From positions 115,306 through 179,305 of the forward strand of contig NZ_CAAJGM010000066.1 of the NCBI RefSeq assembly GCF_900996235.1: a DNA stretch of 64,000 nt, read 5' to 3'. Of the stretch, positions 55,858-64,000 are shown one piece after another. The notes beneath the pieces were generated by a model. It saw only the letters and a list, made by a program, of their open reading frames with translations, did no database searches and was not told the origin of the DNA. This stretch comes from Paraburkholderia sp. BCC1885 (lineage in GTDB: Bacteria; Pseudomonadota; Gammaproteobacteria; Burkholderiales; Burkholderiaceae). The position numbers and the translations under genes were made by a program. Every line of letters begins with the position of its first letter. The stretch's first letter is position 1.

Positions 55858-56769
55858 TCAGCGCGGCGCGAAGCGGACCAGCCGCACGCCATGCAAGGCC
55901 GTCAGCCCCACCGCCAGCCAGATGGGCACATAGGTGGCCAATTGCTGCGCGGTCAACGTCTCGCCAAGCAGCGTCACGGACACCAGCACCAGCAGCACCG
56001 GTTCCACATAGCCGAGAATGCCGAACAGCGCCATCGGCAACAGGCGGCTCGCTTTCAGATACGACGCCAGCGCCACCGTGCTTAGCGCGCCGAGGCCGGG
56101 CAGCAGCAGACCCAGCATGTCGATGCGGCCGGCCAGCAGCTTGAGCGATCCTCCCGTCACGATCTGCACGACAGCCACCGGCAACAACAGCGTCATTTCG
56201 AGCGCGAACGCGGCTAACGAATCCGCGTTGATCTTGCGGCGCAGCACGAAATACGGCGGATAGCCGAGCGCGACCAGCAGCGTCGGCCAGGAAAATGCGC
56301 CAGTCACCCAGACTTCATGCGCGACGCCGACGGCCGCGCAAATCACCGCGAGCCACTGCAATCCATCGATGCGCTCGCGATAGTAGAAACGTCCCACCAG
56401 CACCATCGTCAGCGGCAACAGAAAGTAGCCGAGCGACACTTCCAGCAGGCGTCCATGCAGCGGCGCCCACAGAAACACCCACAGTTGCACGCCGAGCATC
56501 GCCGCGCTGACAACCAGCGCGAGACCGACGCGCGGCTCGCGTACACCTCGCGCCACCAGATGCCCGAAGAGCGGCAAGCGCTGCCGTAGCGCGAGCAGCA
56601 TAAGCGCGCCGGGCACGGTCCACACCACGCGCCATGCAAAGACGTCCAGCCCGCTTAACGGCGCCAGCAATTTCACATACGCGGACAGCAGCGCAAACAG
56701 CGCCGACGCGCACACAGAGAGCGCGATACCGCGTCCTGGTTCATACTGATTCACGGGACAACCCGCCAC
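55858..56769 (-). CDS. EamA/RarD-like transporter
   Basis: A 303-residue, ten-helix drug/metabolite transporter of the EamA superfamily. FALLSAYVKLLAPLSGLDVF and AWRVVWTVPGALMLL match the RarD entry helices; SLGYFLLPLTMVLVGRFYYR is the mid motif of the first EamA repeat; ASYLKASRLLPMALFGILGY and VEPVLLVLVSVTLLGETLTA form the second repeat. The similarity to RarD (named for chloramphenicol sensitivity) is good, but the substrate is unknown. ATG 56769 is used; a start slightly downstream cannot be excluded, since MAGCPVNQYEPGRG is not conserved. Confidence 0.9.
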   Translation of the reverse strand: MAGCPVNQYEPGRGIALSVCASALFALLSAYVKLLAPLSGLDVFAWRVVWTVPGALMLLALRQRLPLFGHLVARGVREPRVGLALVVSAAMLGVQLWVFLWAPLHGRLLEVSLGYFLLPLTMVLVGRFYYRERIDGLQWLAVICAAVGVAHEVWVTGAFSWPTLLVALGYPPYFVLRRKINADSLAAFALEMTLLLPVAVVQIVTGGSLKLLAGRIDMLGLLLPGLGALSTVALASYLKASRLLPMALFGILGYVEPVLLVLVSVTLLGETLTAQQLATYVPIWLAVGLTALHGVRLVRFAPR

Positions 56770-57112
56770 GCCGCGCTGCTATTCGTCATTCGTTTCAATT
56801 TGATGTCGGAAGCGGGCATTCTAGACGGGTTGTCAGCAAGCGGCCGCGCGCATATGCAATTAGTCGTGCATGACGGCCTTCGATGAACTAGAACGTAACT
56901 TCACGCGCGCGCCGGTTAAGCAGCACGCCGCCACGTGAGGCGCGCGCAAGCGCGGTTCTTGCTTGATCACCCCAGCCTGTCCGGCGGATTCGCCGTCCAT
57001 GCGGACTCAAGGTCCGCATTTCCCAGGCGCGTGCGGCACCTTCGCGGTGGTGCACGCCCGTACCCTGACCCAGACAGAAGATCGTCACCGGAATGTGAAA
57101 ACTGGAGCAAGC
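56770..57112. other. Gene-free region upstream of the EgtD-like gene
   Basis: About 340 bases that must hold promoters for the divergent RarD-like and EgtD-like genes. A small hairpin (ATGCGGAC with GTCCGCAT, 56999-57019) lies about 95 bases before the EgtD-like start. No SAM- or SAH-riboswitch pattern was recognised. Confidence 0.45.
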
Positions 57113-58081
57113 ATGACCCAGCCAGCCCTATCGCAAGACGTCTCGCCTGAATTTGTCGCCGAGGTTCGCGCCGGACTCACCCACGCGCCGCAGAAGGAGT
57201 TGCCGTCCAAATACCTCTACGACGAAGTCGGTTCCGCGCTGTTCGAAGTGATCACGGTGCTGCCCGAATACGGCGTCACGCGCGCGGAGGAACGCCTGCT
57301 CGCCACGCATGCCGCGGACATCGTGGCGCATCTGCCGCATGACGTAACCGTCGCCGAACTGGGCAGCGGCAGCGGCCGCAAGACCCGGCGAATTCTTGAG
57401 GCGCTGTGTAAAAAGCGCCCCACCTCTTACTTCCCGATTGAAATTTCGCGCGCCGCGTTGCAATTGTGCCGGCGCGAGCTGGGCGACATCGAACGTATTT
57501 CGATTGTCGGTTACGAGCGCGATTATCTGGCCGGCCTTGCGGAGGTCAGCAAAAAGCGCGCGGACGGCGAGCGTCTGCTGGTGCTGTTCCTCGGCAGCAC
57601 GATTGGCAACTTCAGCCGGCTTGCGGCGACGCGCTTCCTGCGTTCCATCCGCAGCATGCTTGCGCCTGGCGACGCATTACTGCTCGGCACGGACCTGGAA
57701 AAGCCGATCCCCACGCTGGTCGCCGCCTACGACGATGCGATCGGCGTCACGGCGTCTTTCAATCTGAATTTGCTGGCGCGCATCAACCGCGAACTGGGCG
57801 GCGATTTTCCGCTCGATGCCTTCGAGCACGTGGCGCGTTTCAATCCCGACGCACGCAGCATCGAAATGCATTTGCGCGCGCGGCGTGCCGTCACGGCGCA
57901 TATCCGGGCCGCGCAACTGACGGTGACGCTGGAAGAAGGCGAAACGATCTGGACCGAGAGCAGCCACAAATATCGCGCGGAAGAAGTCCATGCGATTGCC
58001 GACGATGCCGGCTTCGTGTGCAGCCATCAATGGGTCGAGGACGATTGGGGTTTTGCAGAAAGCCTGCTGGTCGCACGGTAG
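57113..58081 (+). CDS. EgtD-like histidine N-alpha-methyltransferase family protein
   Basis: A 322-residue protein of the EgtD/DUF2260 family, whose best-known member trimethylates histidine to hercynine in ergothioneine synthesis. QKELPSKYLYDEVGSALFEV is the family opening; VAELGSGSGRKTRRILEALC is the SAM motif; ERLLVLFLGSTIGNFSRLAA is a strongly conserved EgtD block; FNLNLLARINRELGGDFPLD and the C-terminal EGETIWTESSHKYRAEEVHA follow. ATG 57113 has CTGGAGCAAGC upstream. EgtB, its usual partner, is not adjacent, so hercynine synthesis here is inferred from family only; another amino-acid substrate is possible. Confidence 0.9.
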   Translation: MTQPALSQDVSPEFVAEVRAGLTHAPQKELPSKYLYDEVGSALFEVITVLPEYGVTRAEERLLATHAADIVAHLPHDVTVAELGSGSGRKTRRILEALCKKRPTSYFPIEISRAALQLCRRELGDIERISIVGYERDYLAGLAEVSKKRADGERLLVLFLGSTIGNFSRLAATRFLRSIRSMLAPGDALLLGTDLEKPIPTLVAAYDDAIGVTASFNLNLLARINRELGGDFPLDAFEHVARFNPDARSIEMHLRARRAVTAHIRAAQLTVTLEEGETIWTESSHKYRAEEVHAIADDAGFVCSHQWVEDDWGFAESLLVAR

Positions 58082-58162
58082 CGGCCCCGGCGCGAGGCAG
58101 CGCATCCGGTCAGGTGCGTTGCGCGTGTACGTCTCTTGCGGGCGCAATACCCCGTTCGATTC

Positions 58163-58459
58163 TCAATGCTGCTCGAAGCGTTCGTAGCGTTTTTCCGTGT
58201 ACCGTTCTTCGCCGGCCACTTCGCTGACGCGGGCGGCCGGCGGTCCGTGGCGCAGCCACGAGAGCATCCGGTCCACCTGATTGGCCGGTCCCTGCAAGAT
58301 GGCCTCGACCGAGCCGTCCTCGAGGTTGGCCACCCATCCTCTGATGCCGAGTGCGTGCGCCTGGCGCACCGTCGCGTGACGGAAGCCGACGCCTTGCACG
58401 ACGCCGCGTACCCGCACGTAATAGGTTTCGATCCGCGAATCGAGATCCGGGGCTGTCAT
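58163..58459 (-). CDS. acyP: Acylphosphatase
   Basis: A 98-residue acylphosphatase, hydrolysing carboxyl-phosphate bonds. VRVRGVVQGVGFRHATVRQA holds the phosphate loop with catalytic Arg (GFRH), and GIRGWVANLEDGSVEAILQG supplies the catalytic Asn. Length and motif order are typical. The open frame begins at 58477, but MTAPDLDSRIETYYVRV at 58459 is a better start; neither has a strong ribosome-binding site. It is convergent with the EgtD-like gene and divergent from hpnA. Confidence 0.93.
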   Translation of the reverse strand: MTAPDLDSRIETYYVRVRGVVQGVGFRHATVRQAHALGIRGWVANLEDGSVEAILQGPANQVDRMLSWLRHGPPAARVSEVAGEERYTEKRYERFEQH

Positions 58460-58610
58460 GCCGTCCTCTCCATGCAATGCAAACTTTCAAGCCGGCATTC
58501 TAGACGCGTCGCGCTGAGTTTGCCTGGCGCACGTTGGGTGCGCGCGACGCGACACGCAGTACGCGCGCCACGTACAATCCGACGACCGCCACGCAGGGAA
58601 TTGGAAAAGA

Positions 58611-59621
58611 ATGATGGATCAGAACCGCGATCTCGTACTCGTCACCGGGGCCTCCGGCTTTGTCGGCTCAGCCGTGGCGCGCATCGCGCAACAGAAAGGT
58701 TTCAGGGTGCGCGTGCTGGTGCGCGCCACCAGTCCGCGCCGTAACGTCGAGGCGCTCGATGCCGAAGTCGTCGTGGGCGACATGCGCGACGAGGCGTCGA
58801 TGTGCGCCGCGCTGCGCGGCGTGCGCTATCTGCTGCACGTCGCCGCCGACTACCGGCTGTGGGCGCCGGATCCCGGCGAAATCGAGCGCTCGAATCTGCA
58901 AGGCACCGAAGCCACCATGCGCGCGGCGCTCGCGGAGGGCGTCGAACGCATCGTGTACACCAGCAGCGTGGCCACGCTGAAGGTGACGAGCTCCGGCCAG
59001 TCCGCCGACGAAACGTCGCCGCTCAAGGCCGACCAGGCCATTGGCGTCTATAAGCGCAGCAAGGTGCTGGCCGAGCGTGCGGTGGAGCGGATGATCGCCG
59101 AGGACGGCCTGCCCGCCGTGATCGTCAACCCGTCGACGCCAATCGGCCCGCGCGACGTGAAGCCCACGCCGACTGGCCGCATCATCGTCGAAGCCGCGCT
59201 CGGCAAGATCCCGGCCTTCGTCGATACCGGGCTGAACCTCGTGCATGTCGACGACGTCGCGGCCGGGCATTTCCTCGCGCTCGAACGCGGCAAGATCGGC
59301 GAGCGCTATATCCTCGGCGGCGAAAACCTGTCGTTGCAGACCATGCTCGCCGACATCGCGGCGCTCACCGGCCGCAAGGCGCCCACCATCAGCCTGCCGC
59401 GCTGGCCGCTCTACCCGCTCGCGATGGGCGCGGAAGCCGTCGCCAAAATCACGAAGCGCGAACCGTTCGTCACGGTCGATGGTCTGAAGATGTCGAAGAA
59501 CAAGATGTACTTTACGTCCGCGAAGGCGGAACGCGAGCTTGGCTATCGCGCGCGGCCTTACCGCGAGGGCCTGGCCGATGCGCTGGAGTGGTTCAGGCAG
59601 GCGGGGTATCTGAAGGCGTGA
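58611..59621 (+). CDS. hpnA: Hopanoid-associated sugar epimerase HpnA
   Basis: A 336-residue extended SDR protein. LVTGASGFVGSAVARIAQQK is the NAD-binding glycine motif; RYLLHVAADYRLWAPDPGEI is characteristic of HpnA; YTSSVATLK and VYKRSKVLAERAVERM give the Ser/YxxxK active site. Family members modify the sugar or head group of extended hopanoids. The following genes hpnB and hpnC (minus strand) support the assignment. ATG 58611 (MMDQNRD) or 58614 are both possible. A conserved-looking small gene follows 173 bases downstream. Confidence 0.93.
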   Translation: MMDQNRDLVLVTGASGFVGSAVARIAQQKGFRVRVLVRATSPRRNVEALDAEVVVGDMRDEASMCAALRGVRYLLHVAADYRLWAPDPGEIERSNLQGTEATMRAALAEGVERIVYTSSVATLKVTSSGQSADETSPLKADQAIGVYKRSKVLAERAVERMIAEDGLPAVIVNPSTPIGPRDVKPTPTGRIIVEAALGKIPAFVDTGLNLVHVDDVAAGHFLALERGKIGERYILGGENLSLQTMLADIAALTGRKAPTISLPRWPLYPLAMGAEAVAKITKREPFVTVDGLKMSKNKMYFTSAKAERELGYRARPYREGLADALEWFRQAGYLKA

Positions 59622-59794
59622 GGAAGGGCCGCGTGCAAGGACCGGTCGCGGGCGCCGGTGGACCGCACGCTTTGAGCCAGGCCAGCCCTCTCGCGCCGAC
59701 CCGCACGCACTTTGTTACAACGTCGCCCGACCCGCGGCGGGTCAAAGCCCGCGCGCAGCAGGTAAAATCGCGGGTCTTACCAGAGAATCCTCGC

Positions 59795-60295
59795 ATGAAC
59801 CTTCACGAACAGCTCGGCGCGCTTGAAGTGGGCGTCGATCAGCTCATTCAGGCTGTCGTGGCCCCGCAGGCCCGCAATATCCCCGAAACGAACGCAGCAT
59901 CGGCAGCATCTGAGACGGCTGAAGCCGCGGCGGACGCTCAGGCCGAAACCGTCGCGGCCACGCCTGAAGAAAAGCCTACCTTGTCGATTGGCCGGCCCGA
60001 GCAGAACGTCATCACCATGACGATTGGCGGCAAGACCGTGTCGCTGCATCCCGAGCAGGTGGGTCAGTTGATCGAGGAATTGTCGAACGCACGCGCTTCG
60101 ATGATGCCGGAACCGGCAATGGGCGTGCCGCCCGGCTGGCGCTTCGTGTCGACGAAAAATCCGGCGGTGGCCGTGCAGAAGCAGTCGAATGGCGACCGCC
60201 TCATCATCATGCGTCACACGGGACACGGCTGGGTGCCGTTCACCTTCTCGCCGGACAATGTGATCCAGTTGTACGCGTTGCTGACGCAGCGCTGA
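59795..60295 (+). CDS. Hypothetical protein between hpnA and hpnB, 166 aa
   Basis: A soluble protein with an N-terminal helix (MNLHEQLGALEVGVDQLIQA), a long Ala/Glu-rich linker (residues about 36-66) and a C-terminal globular part: NVITMTIGGKTVSLHPEQVG, GWRFVSTKNPAVAVQKQSNG and GHGWVPFTFSPDNVIQLYAL. The last block looks like a compact beta-rich domain. There is no signal peptide. ATG 59795 is preferred over the long upstream open frame, which has no family-like sequence. It lies in the hopanoid region but no hopanoid function is known for it; it may be an unrelated passenger gene. Confidence 0.72.
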   Translation: MNLHEQLGALEVGVDQLIQAVVAPQARNIPETNAASAASETAEAAADAQAETVAATPEEKPTLSIGRPEQNVITMTIGGKTVSLHPEQVGQLIEELSNARASMMPEPAMGVPPGWRFVSTKNPAVAVQKQSNGDRLIIMRHTGHGWVPFTFSPDNVIQLYALLTQR

Positions 60296-60303
60296 GCGTC
60301 CGG

Positions 60304-60345
60304 CGTTAAGTGCCTACCGTTAAGTGCCCAACGTTAAGCGCCCGG
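60304..60345. repeat. Three tandem copies of a 14-bp unit
   Basis: Units CGTTAAGTGCCTAC, CGTTAAGTGCCCAA and CGTTAAGCGCCCGG lie directly in tandem just after the 166-residue protein gene, in the convergent gap before hpnB. Function unknown. Confidence 0.8.
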
Positions 60346-60460
60346 CTGTGAATCCCCAGCATTGTTGAGTCTCGCATGGCGGCGCGTTCCGCGCCCGCCA
60401 TTCGCTCTCTGCCGTCGCAAGGGCGAGACGGGCAAATCGGCCCCGTCCCCGCGCGCGCTC

Positions 60461-61636
60461 TCAGCGATCCTGCTGCACCGGCGCCTGCACGCGCGCCTTC
60501 CACTGACCACCCTTGCCACGCCAATAGCGCACCGCCGACGCAAATGTCGCGCCGACATAGAACAGCGCCACCAATGGCAGGAACGGCGCCCACAGCGGCG
60601 AGCGGCCGTAATAGCGCAGCATCGGCGCATACGCGCAGCACATGGCCGCCCAGGCGAGCCACGCCGGCAAACCGCGCGGCCCCAGCTCCAGCGCGGCCAG
60701 CGGCGGGATCAGATAGATGATCGCCATGCCCGCCAGGGTGCCGGCCAGCAGCCATCCGGAGTAATGCAATTGCGTGAACGCGGTACGCGCAATCATGTTC
60801 CAGATCTCGCGCCAGTTGTCGTAAGGACGCAGCGAGACGCTGCGCGCGGCCACATCCAGACGGATCGGATGGCGCCCCTCGCCGCGATGCTTGATGCGCG
60901 CGGCGAGACTGCAATCGTCGATCAGCTCGGCGCGGATCGACTCGATGCCGCCCGCCTCTTCCAGCGCCGTGCGCCGCACCAGCATGCAGCCGCCCGCAGC
61001 CGCCGCCGTCTTGTTGCGCGGGTTGTTGACCCACGAGAACGGATACAGTTTGGCGAAGAAAAACACGAACGCCGGAATCAGCGCCTTTTCCCAGAAGGAG
61101 TCGCAGCGCAACCGCACCATCAGCGAGACCAGATCGCGCTTTTCGGCGTCGGCGCGGGCGACGAGCTGCGTCAGGGCATCCGCGGGATGGCCGATGTCCG
61201 CGTCGGTCAGCAATAGAAAATCCGCCGGTAGCCCAAGCGTGCGCACCGCCTCGATACCCTGCGACTGCGCCCACACCTTGCCCGACCAGCCCGGCGGCAG
61301 CGGCTTGGCGGTGAGCACCGTCAGGCGCTCGGGACACTGCAGCGCCAGCGCCGCGGCGCGGGCAGCGTCGGCGGTGCCGTCGGTGCTGTGGTCGTCGACG
61401 ACGATCACGTGGAAGTCACCCGCGTACTCCTGCGCGAGCAGCGTGCCGACCGCGCGCGTGATGACGTCGGCTTCATTGCGGGCCGGCACCACGGCGGCCA
61501 CCGCTGGCCATGTTTCGCGCGGCGTGCTCGCGAGAGACGGCGCCGGACGGACTCGCCAAAAGCCGCCACGGGCAAACAGCAGCACGACCCAGATCAACAG
61601 GGAGATGCACGACAGACCAAACAGAACCACCTGCAT
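60461..61636 (-). CDS. hpnB: Hopanoid biosynthesis glycosyltransferase HpnB
   Basis: A 391-residue GT2 enzyme with an N-terminal membrane helix (FGLSCISLLIWVVLLFARGG) and C-terminal helices (SGWLLAGTLAGMAIIYLIPP). VIVVDDHSTDGTADAARA is the nucleotide site, LTDADIGHPADALTQLV the DxD region, and YDNWREIWNMIARTAFTQLH the conserved C-terminal block of HpnB. It is thought to act in hopanoid head-group synthesis. Its ATG shares one base with the hpnC stop codon (TAATG), so the pair is translationally coupled. The 3' end faces the 166-residue protein gene. Confidence 0.92.
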   Translation of the reverse strand: MQVVLFGLSCISLLIWVVLLFARGGFWRVRPAPSLASTPRETWPAVAAVVPARNEADVITRAVGTLLAQEYAGDFHVIVVDDHSTDGTADAARAAALALQCPERLTVLTAKPLPPGWSGKVWAQSQGIEAVRTLGLPADFLLLTDADIGHPADALTQLVARADAEKRDLVSLMVRLRCDSFWEKALIPAFVFFFAKLYPFSWVNNPRNKTAAAAGGCMLVRRTALEEAGGIESIRAELIDDCSLAARIKHRGEGRHPIRLDVAARSVSLRPYDNWREIWNMIARTAFTQLHYSGWLLAGTLAGMAIIYLIPPLAALELGPRGLPAWLAWAAMCCAYAPMLRYYGRSPLWAPFLPLVALFYVGATFASAVRYWRGKGGQWKARVQAPVQQDR

Positions 61637-62508
61637 TAAACGTTGCCCTCAATCGAAGTGACGCGCACACCGACGCGCCGGGACAGCCACATGGCGAGCG
61701 CGCGCGCCGTGACGACAAACCAGTCGAAGCCATCGAGCGCCGGACGATGACGGAACACATCATAGCCGGCCCGTTCGATGCGCTCCAGAATCCGCAGGCC
61801 ACCATGGACGATGCCGCACAGCACCAGCCCCGCGCGTCCGGGAATGCGCAGCGCGAGCGGCGCGCCGCGCACCAGCATGGCACGCGCGTAGCCGACTTCG
61901 TAAGCCATCAAGGCGCGCCAGGCATCGTCCGCTACGCCGCCGGCCAGATGGGCCTCGGTGACGTTAAAGCGCCCAAGGTCGCTCTGCGGCAGATAGATGC
62001 GGCCGCCTTTGAAATCGGTCGCAATGTCCTGCCAGAAATTGATCAGATGAAGCGCGGTGCAGATCGTATCCGAATCGGCGAGATTGGCGGGCGTCGCGGC
62101 ATCGAACAGATGCAGCATCAACTGACCCACCGGATGCGCGGAGCGGCGGCAATAGTCGAGCATGGCCGGCCGGTCGGCGAAGCGGGTGATGTCGATCTCC
62201 TGGTCCAGCGCCGACACGAGGTCATAGAACGGCGCGAGCGGCAGCTTGTACTGCGCGACCACGCCGGCCAGCTTGCCGAACATCAGCGGATGAACCGGCG
62301 CCATTGCACCGTTGGCCACCGCGTCGAGGCCCGCGCGGAAATCGGCGAGGCGCGTGTGACGCTCGGCGGCGCTCCAGTCGCCTTCCTCGACGAGGTCGGC
62401 GGCCGTGCGGGCAACCTGATAGATCACGCCAACGGGCACGCGCAGCGCCTTTGGCAGCAGCACGCTGGCGATCGGCAAGTTTTCGTAGTGATCGGCTTCC
62501 ACTTCCAT
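61636..62508 (-). CDS. hpnC: Hydroxysqualene synthase-family protein HpnC
   Basis: A 290-residue squalene/phytoene synthase-like enzyme. ENLPIASVLLPKALRVPVGV near the N-terminus is the HpnC signature (HpnD differs), followed by IYQVARTAADLVEEGDWSAA, where the first Asp-rich motif is partly kept, and HLINFWQDIATDFKGGRIYL with the second (DxxxD) motif. With HpnD and HpnE it turns farnesyl diphosphate into squalene, the hopanoid precursor. The frame is open to 62727; ATG 62508 begins the family-like N-terminus. It is coupled to hpnB downstream and divergent from ispH, whose product supplies the isoprenoid units. Confidence 0.93.
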   Translation of the reverse strand: MEVEADHYENLPIASVLLPKALRVPVGVIYQVARTAADLVEEGDWSAAERHTRLADFRAGLDAVANGAMAPVHPLMFGKLAGVVAQYKLPLAPFYDLVSALDQEIDITRFADRPAMLDYCRRSAHPVGQLMLHLFDAATPANLADSDTICTALHLINFWQDIATDFKGGRIYLPQSDLGRFNVTEAHLAGGVADDAWRALMAYEVGYARAMLVRGAPLALRIPGRAGLVLCGIVHGGLRILERIERAGYDVFRHRPALDGFDWFVVTARALAMWLSRRVGVRVTSIEGNV

Positions 62509-62804
62509 ACGATGCGCCTCAAATATAGAAGTAATGCGGTTGTAAACCTTAACCGCAGGGCCGTATAGTTTAAGGGTTCCGCAGGGCGGCTGCAGCGTGC
62601 AATTAATACCGCATGGACGCCGCTGGCCGCCTCGCCCGACCCTTCCGAAGAGCAAAGCTCGTCCGATAGCGTTAGAATGCGCGTTTGGTTTTCGTCTACC
62701 GGCTTTACGCCGGATTTTAGACATCAATTAATATCAATGTCGCGGCGATAAAGTCGTTTTTACCGACTTCCTCGAAACCTGCGTCAGTCGGAGTTCGGCA
62801 GCCT

Positions 62805-63749
62805 ATGCGAGTCATCCTTGCTCAACCCCGTGGCTTTTGCGCGGGGGTGGTCCGGGCGATCGAAATCGTCGATCGCGCGTTACAGCAACACGGCGCACCG
62901 GTGTATGTGCGTCATGAAATCGTCCACAACCGCCACGTGGTGGACAACTTGCGCCAGAAGGGCGCGCGCTTTGTCGAAGAACTCGACGAGGTGCCGCAAG
63001 GCGCAGTGGCGATTTTCAGTGCACACGGTGTGGCGCAGACCGTCGAACGCGACGCGGAACAGCGCGGCCTCGACGTGCTCGACGCGACCTGCCCGCTCGT
63101 CACCAAGGTCCACGTGCAGGGGCGCCAATATGTGGCGGCCGGCCGCACGCTGATCCTGATCGGCCACGCGGGGCATCCCGAGGTGGAAGGCACAATCGGC
63201 CAGATTCCGGGCAAGGTGCTGCTGGTGCAGAGCGAAGCCGAAGTCGCGCATCTGGACTTGCCGCTGGACACGCCGCTGGCTTATGTGACGCAGACGACGC
63301 TGTCGGTGGACGACACACGCGGCATCATCGATGCCTTGCTGCGACGGTTCACCAATATCGTCGGCCCGGACACGCGCGATATCTGCTATGCGACGCAGAA
63401 CCGGCAGGCCGCCGTGCGCGAATTGAGCACGCAGGTTCAGGTTTTGTTGGTGGTTGGCGCGACGAATAGCTCGAACTCGAATCGCTTGCGCGAGATTGGC
63501 AGTGAGACCGGGGTTGCCAGTTACCTCGTTGCCGATGGGTCCGAAGTTAAGGCGGAGTGGTTTGCCGGTGTGCAGACAGTGGGGATTACCGCTGGTGCTT
63601 CCGCGCCGGAAGAGATGGTCGAGAATGTGATTGATGCCCTGCGGGCGCTGGGGCCGGTTGACGTTTCTACCATGGCTGGGCGTGAGGAGAAGGTGGAGTT
63701 TAAGCTGCCTGCCAAGTTGATGCAGCCTCTTGCTGTTCGGGAGGTTTAA
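62805..63749 (+). CDS. ispH: 4-hydroxy-3-methylbut-2-enyl diphosphate reductase IspH
   Basis: A 314-residue iron-sulfur enzyme that makes IPP and DMAPP in the last MEP-pathway step. The three cluster cysteines are in [34 protein letters not shown] and [17 protein letters not shown]; the [19 protein letters not shown] segment is the substrate loop ([11 protein letters not shown] is diagnostic). The gene is divergent from hpnC, which fits a role in feeding hopanoid synthesis and suggests a second, cluster-specific copy, since many Burkholderia have more than one ispH. ATG 62805 gives the normal [15 protein letters not shown] start. Confidence 0.96.
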   Translation: MRVILAQPRGFCAGVVRAIEIVDRALQQHGAPVYVRHEIVHNRHVVDNLRQKGARFVEELDEVPQGAVAIFSAHGVAQTVERDAEQRGLDVLDATCPLVTKVHVQGRQYVAAGRTLILIGHAGHPEVEGTIGQIPGKVLLVQSEAEVAHLDLPLDTPLAYVTQTTLSVDDTRGIIDALLRRFTNIVGPDTRDICYATQNRQAAVRELSTQVQVLLVVGATNSSNSNRLREIGSETGVASYLVADGSEVKAEWFAGVQTVGITAGASAPEEMVENVIDALRALGPVDVSTMAGREEKVEFKLPAKLMQPLAVREV

Positions 63750-63854
63750 GGTTTTTTTGTTTTTTTGTTTGTCTGGCTGACGGCTTTGGGTGCTGTTCTT
63801 CTGGCTGCTTTGGGCTTTGGCCTTTCCTTGCTTTGTTAGTGGTTTGCTTGCGAT

Positions 63855-63901
63855 GCCCCTGTGCGGGGCGGCACTTACTTTCTTTGCCGCCGCAAAGAAA
63901 G
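63855..63901. repeat. Burkholderia-type palindromic (REP-like) element
   Basis: Two adjacent hairpins: GCCCC-TGTGC-GGGGC (63855-63869) and CTTTCTTTGC-CGCC-GCAAAGAAAG (63878-63901). The pair with its CACTTA link looks like a repeat that recurs in Burkholderia intergenic regions. The second palindrome stops abruptly after GCAAAGAAAG. Confidence 0.7.
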
Positions 63902-63939
63902 CAACTGTATTGAAGGTCAAGTGTCAGGGGTTCATTCGA

Positions 63940-64000
63940 TCATGATTTCGGCGGACTCCAGGGGGTGGCGTCACGCATCATGGCGTTGAGCCGGATGAGC
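63940..64000 (-). mobile_element. 3' end of an IS110-type transposase gene (truncated by the window)
   Basis: On the minus strand a frame enters from the right edge and reads LIRLNAMMRDATPWSPPKS before TGA. The L-x-x-L/I-NAM-x-R-x-x-TPW pattern is the usual C-terminus of IS110-family transposases. Only 20 codons are visible. About 40 bases separate its stop from the palindromic repeat, as expected for an element end inserted in such a repeat. Confidence 0.5.

Noticed and set aside
56999..57019. Hairpin before the EgtD-like gene as a riboswitch
   Set aside because: Only an 8-bp simple hairpin; no match in my reading to SAM or SAH riboswitch cores.
59588..59794. Longer start for the 166-residue protein
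   Set aside because: The upstream part overlaps the hpnA end, is Pro/Arg/Gly-rich and lacks a ribosome-binding site, while ATG 59795 begins a good helix.
60304..60345. Three 14-bp repeats as a replication iteron array
   Set aside because: Only three copies, no replication gene or AT-rich stretch nearby.

Overview
The window is GC-rich, densely coded beta-proteobacterial DNA, most likely from Paraburkholderia/Burkholderia sensu lato. The support is a Burkholderia-type trimeric porin, hopanoid genes (hpnA, hpnB, hpnC) beside ispH, paired YceI/cytochrome b561 genes, a DUF3562 protein, Fur boxes of the GCAAA-n-TTTGC kind and, at the right edge, a palindromic repeat of a kind I associate with Burkholderia. 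I see no rRNA, tRNA, CRISPR array, prophage or plasmid replication gene. Starts were chosen from ribosome-binding sites and family N-termini; all family calls come from reading motifs, not from database searches.

Layout. 0-12.5 kb: end of an epimerase-like gene, a periplasmic penicillin-acylase-family enzyme, YceH, a class V aminotransferase-fold enzyme, a cupin, a cytochrome b561/YceI/YceI operon facing a porin and a MipA/OmpV protein, then a DUF4118 membrane protein coupled to an alpha/beta hydrolase broken by an in-frame amber codon. 12.4-17.2 kb: two Fur boxes flank a convergent pair, an acylase carrying a 9-bp tandem repeat and a divergent phosphopantetheinyl-transferase-like protein that lacks the usual metal-binding residues; a coupled membrane-protein/winged-helix pair follows. 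17.3-22 kb: an extended rubredoxin, a cysteine-free DksA-like protein, moaA, a SnoaL-like protein and a methyltransferase.

22-30.7 kb, all on the minus strand, is the most unusual part: folD, cysS, an M3 peptidase, valS and a prolyl iminopeptidase. The two synthetases look like extra copies; ValRS resembles the actinobacterial type. Between folD and cysS lies a short ORF with tandem Cys codons followed by an intrinsic terminator just before cysS, the layout of a cysteine-responsive attenuator. folD itself is preceded by a 48-codon ORF with a run of four Ser codons, whose stop lies 3 nt before the folD start. valS has its own promoter and a leader of about 390 nt.

30.8-40.5 kb: a secreted glycosidase-like protein with a very long Thr-Pro linker encoded by a hexanucleotide repeat, a Rieske oxygenase, a processive family 2 glycosyltransferase, a second cytochrome b561, and a copper-type set (DUF2946, outer-membrane protein, CopC, CopD). 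40.6-48.6 kb: a methyltransferase, a hydrolase, an MHS-type MFS transporter with a divergent LysR regulator, a lipid operon (lipocalin, DUF1295, cyclopropane synthase), DUF3562 and a GNAT pseudogene. 48.8-58.5 kb: an AcpA-like phosphatase, a secreted endonuclease, a glycosyltransferase, a Crp/Fnr regulator, Mpo1-like, RarD-like and EgtD-like proteins, and acylphosphatase. 58.6-64 kb: hopanoid genes, ispH (isoprenoid precursor supply), and a palindromic repeat abutting the 3' end of what looks like an IS110-type transposase that runs off the window.
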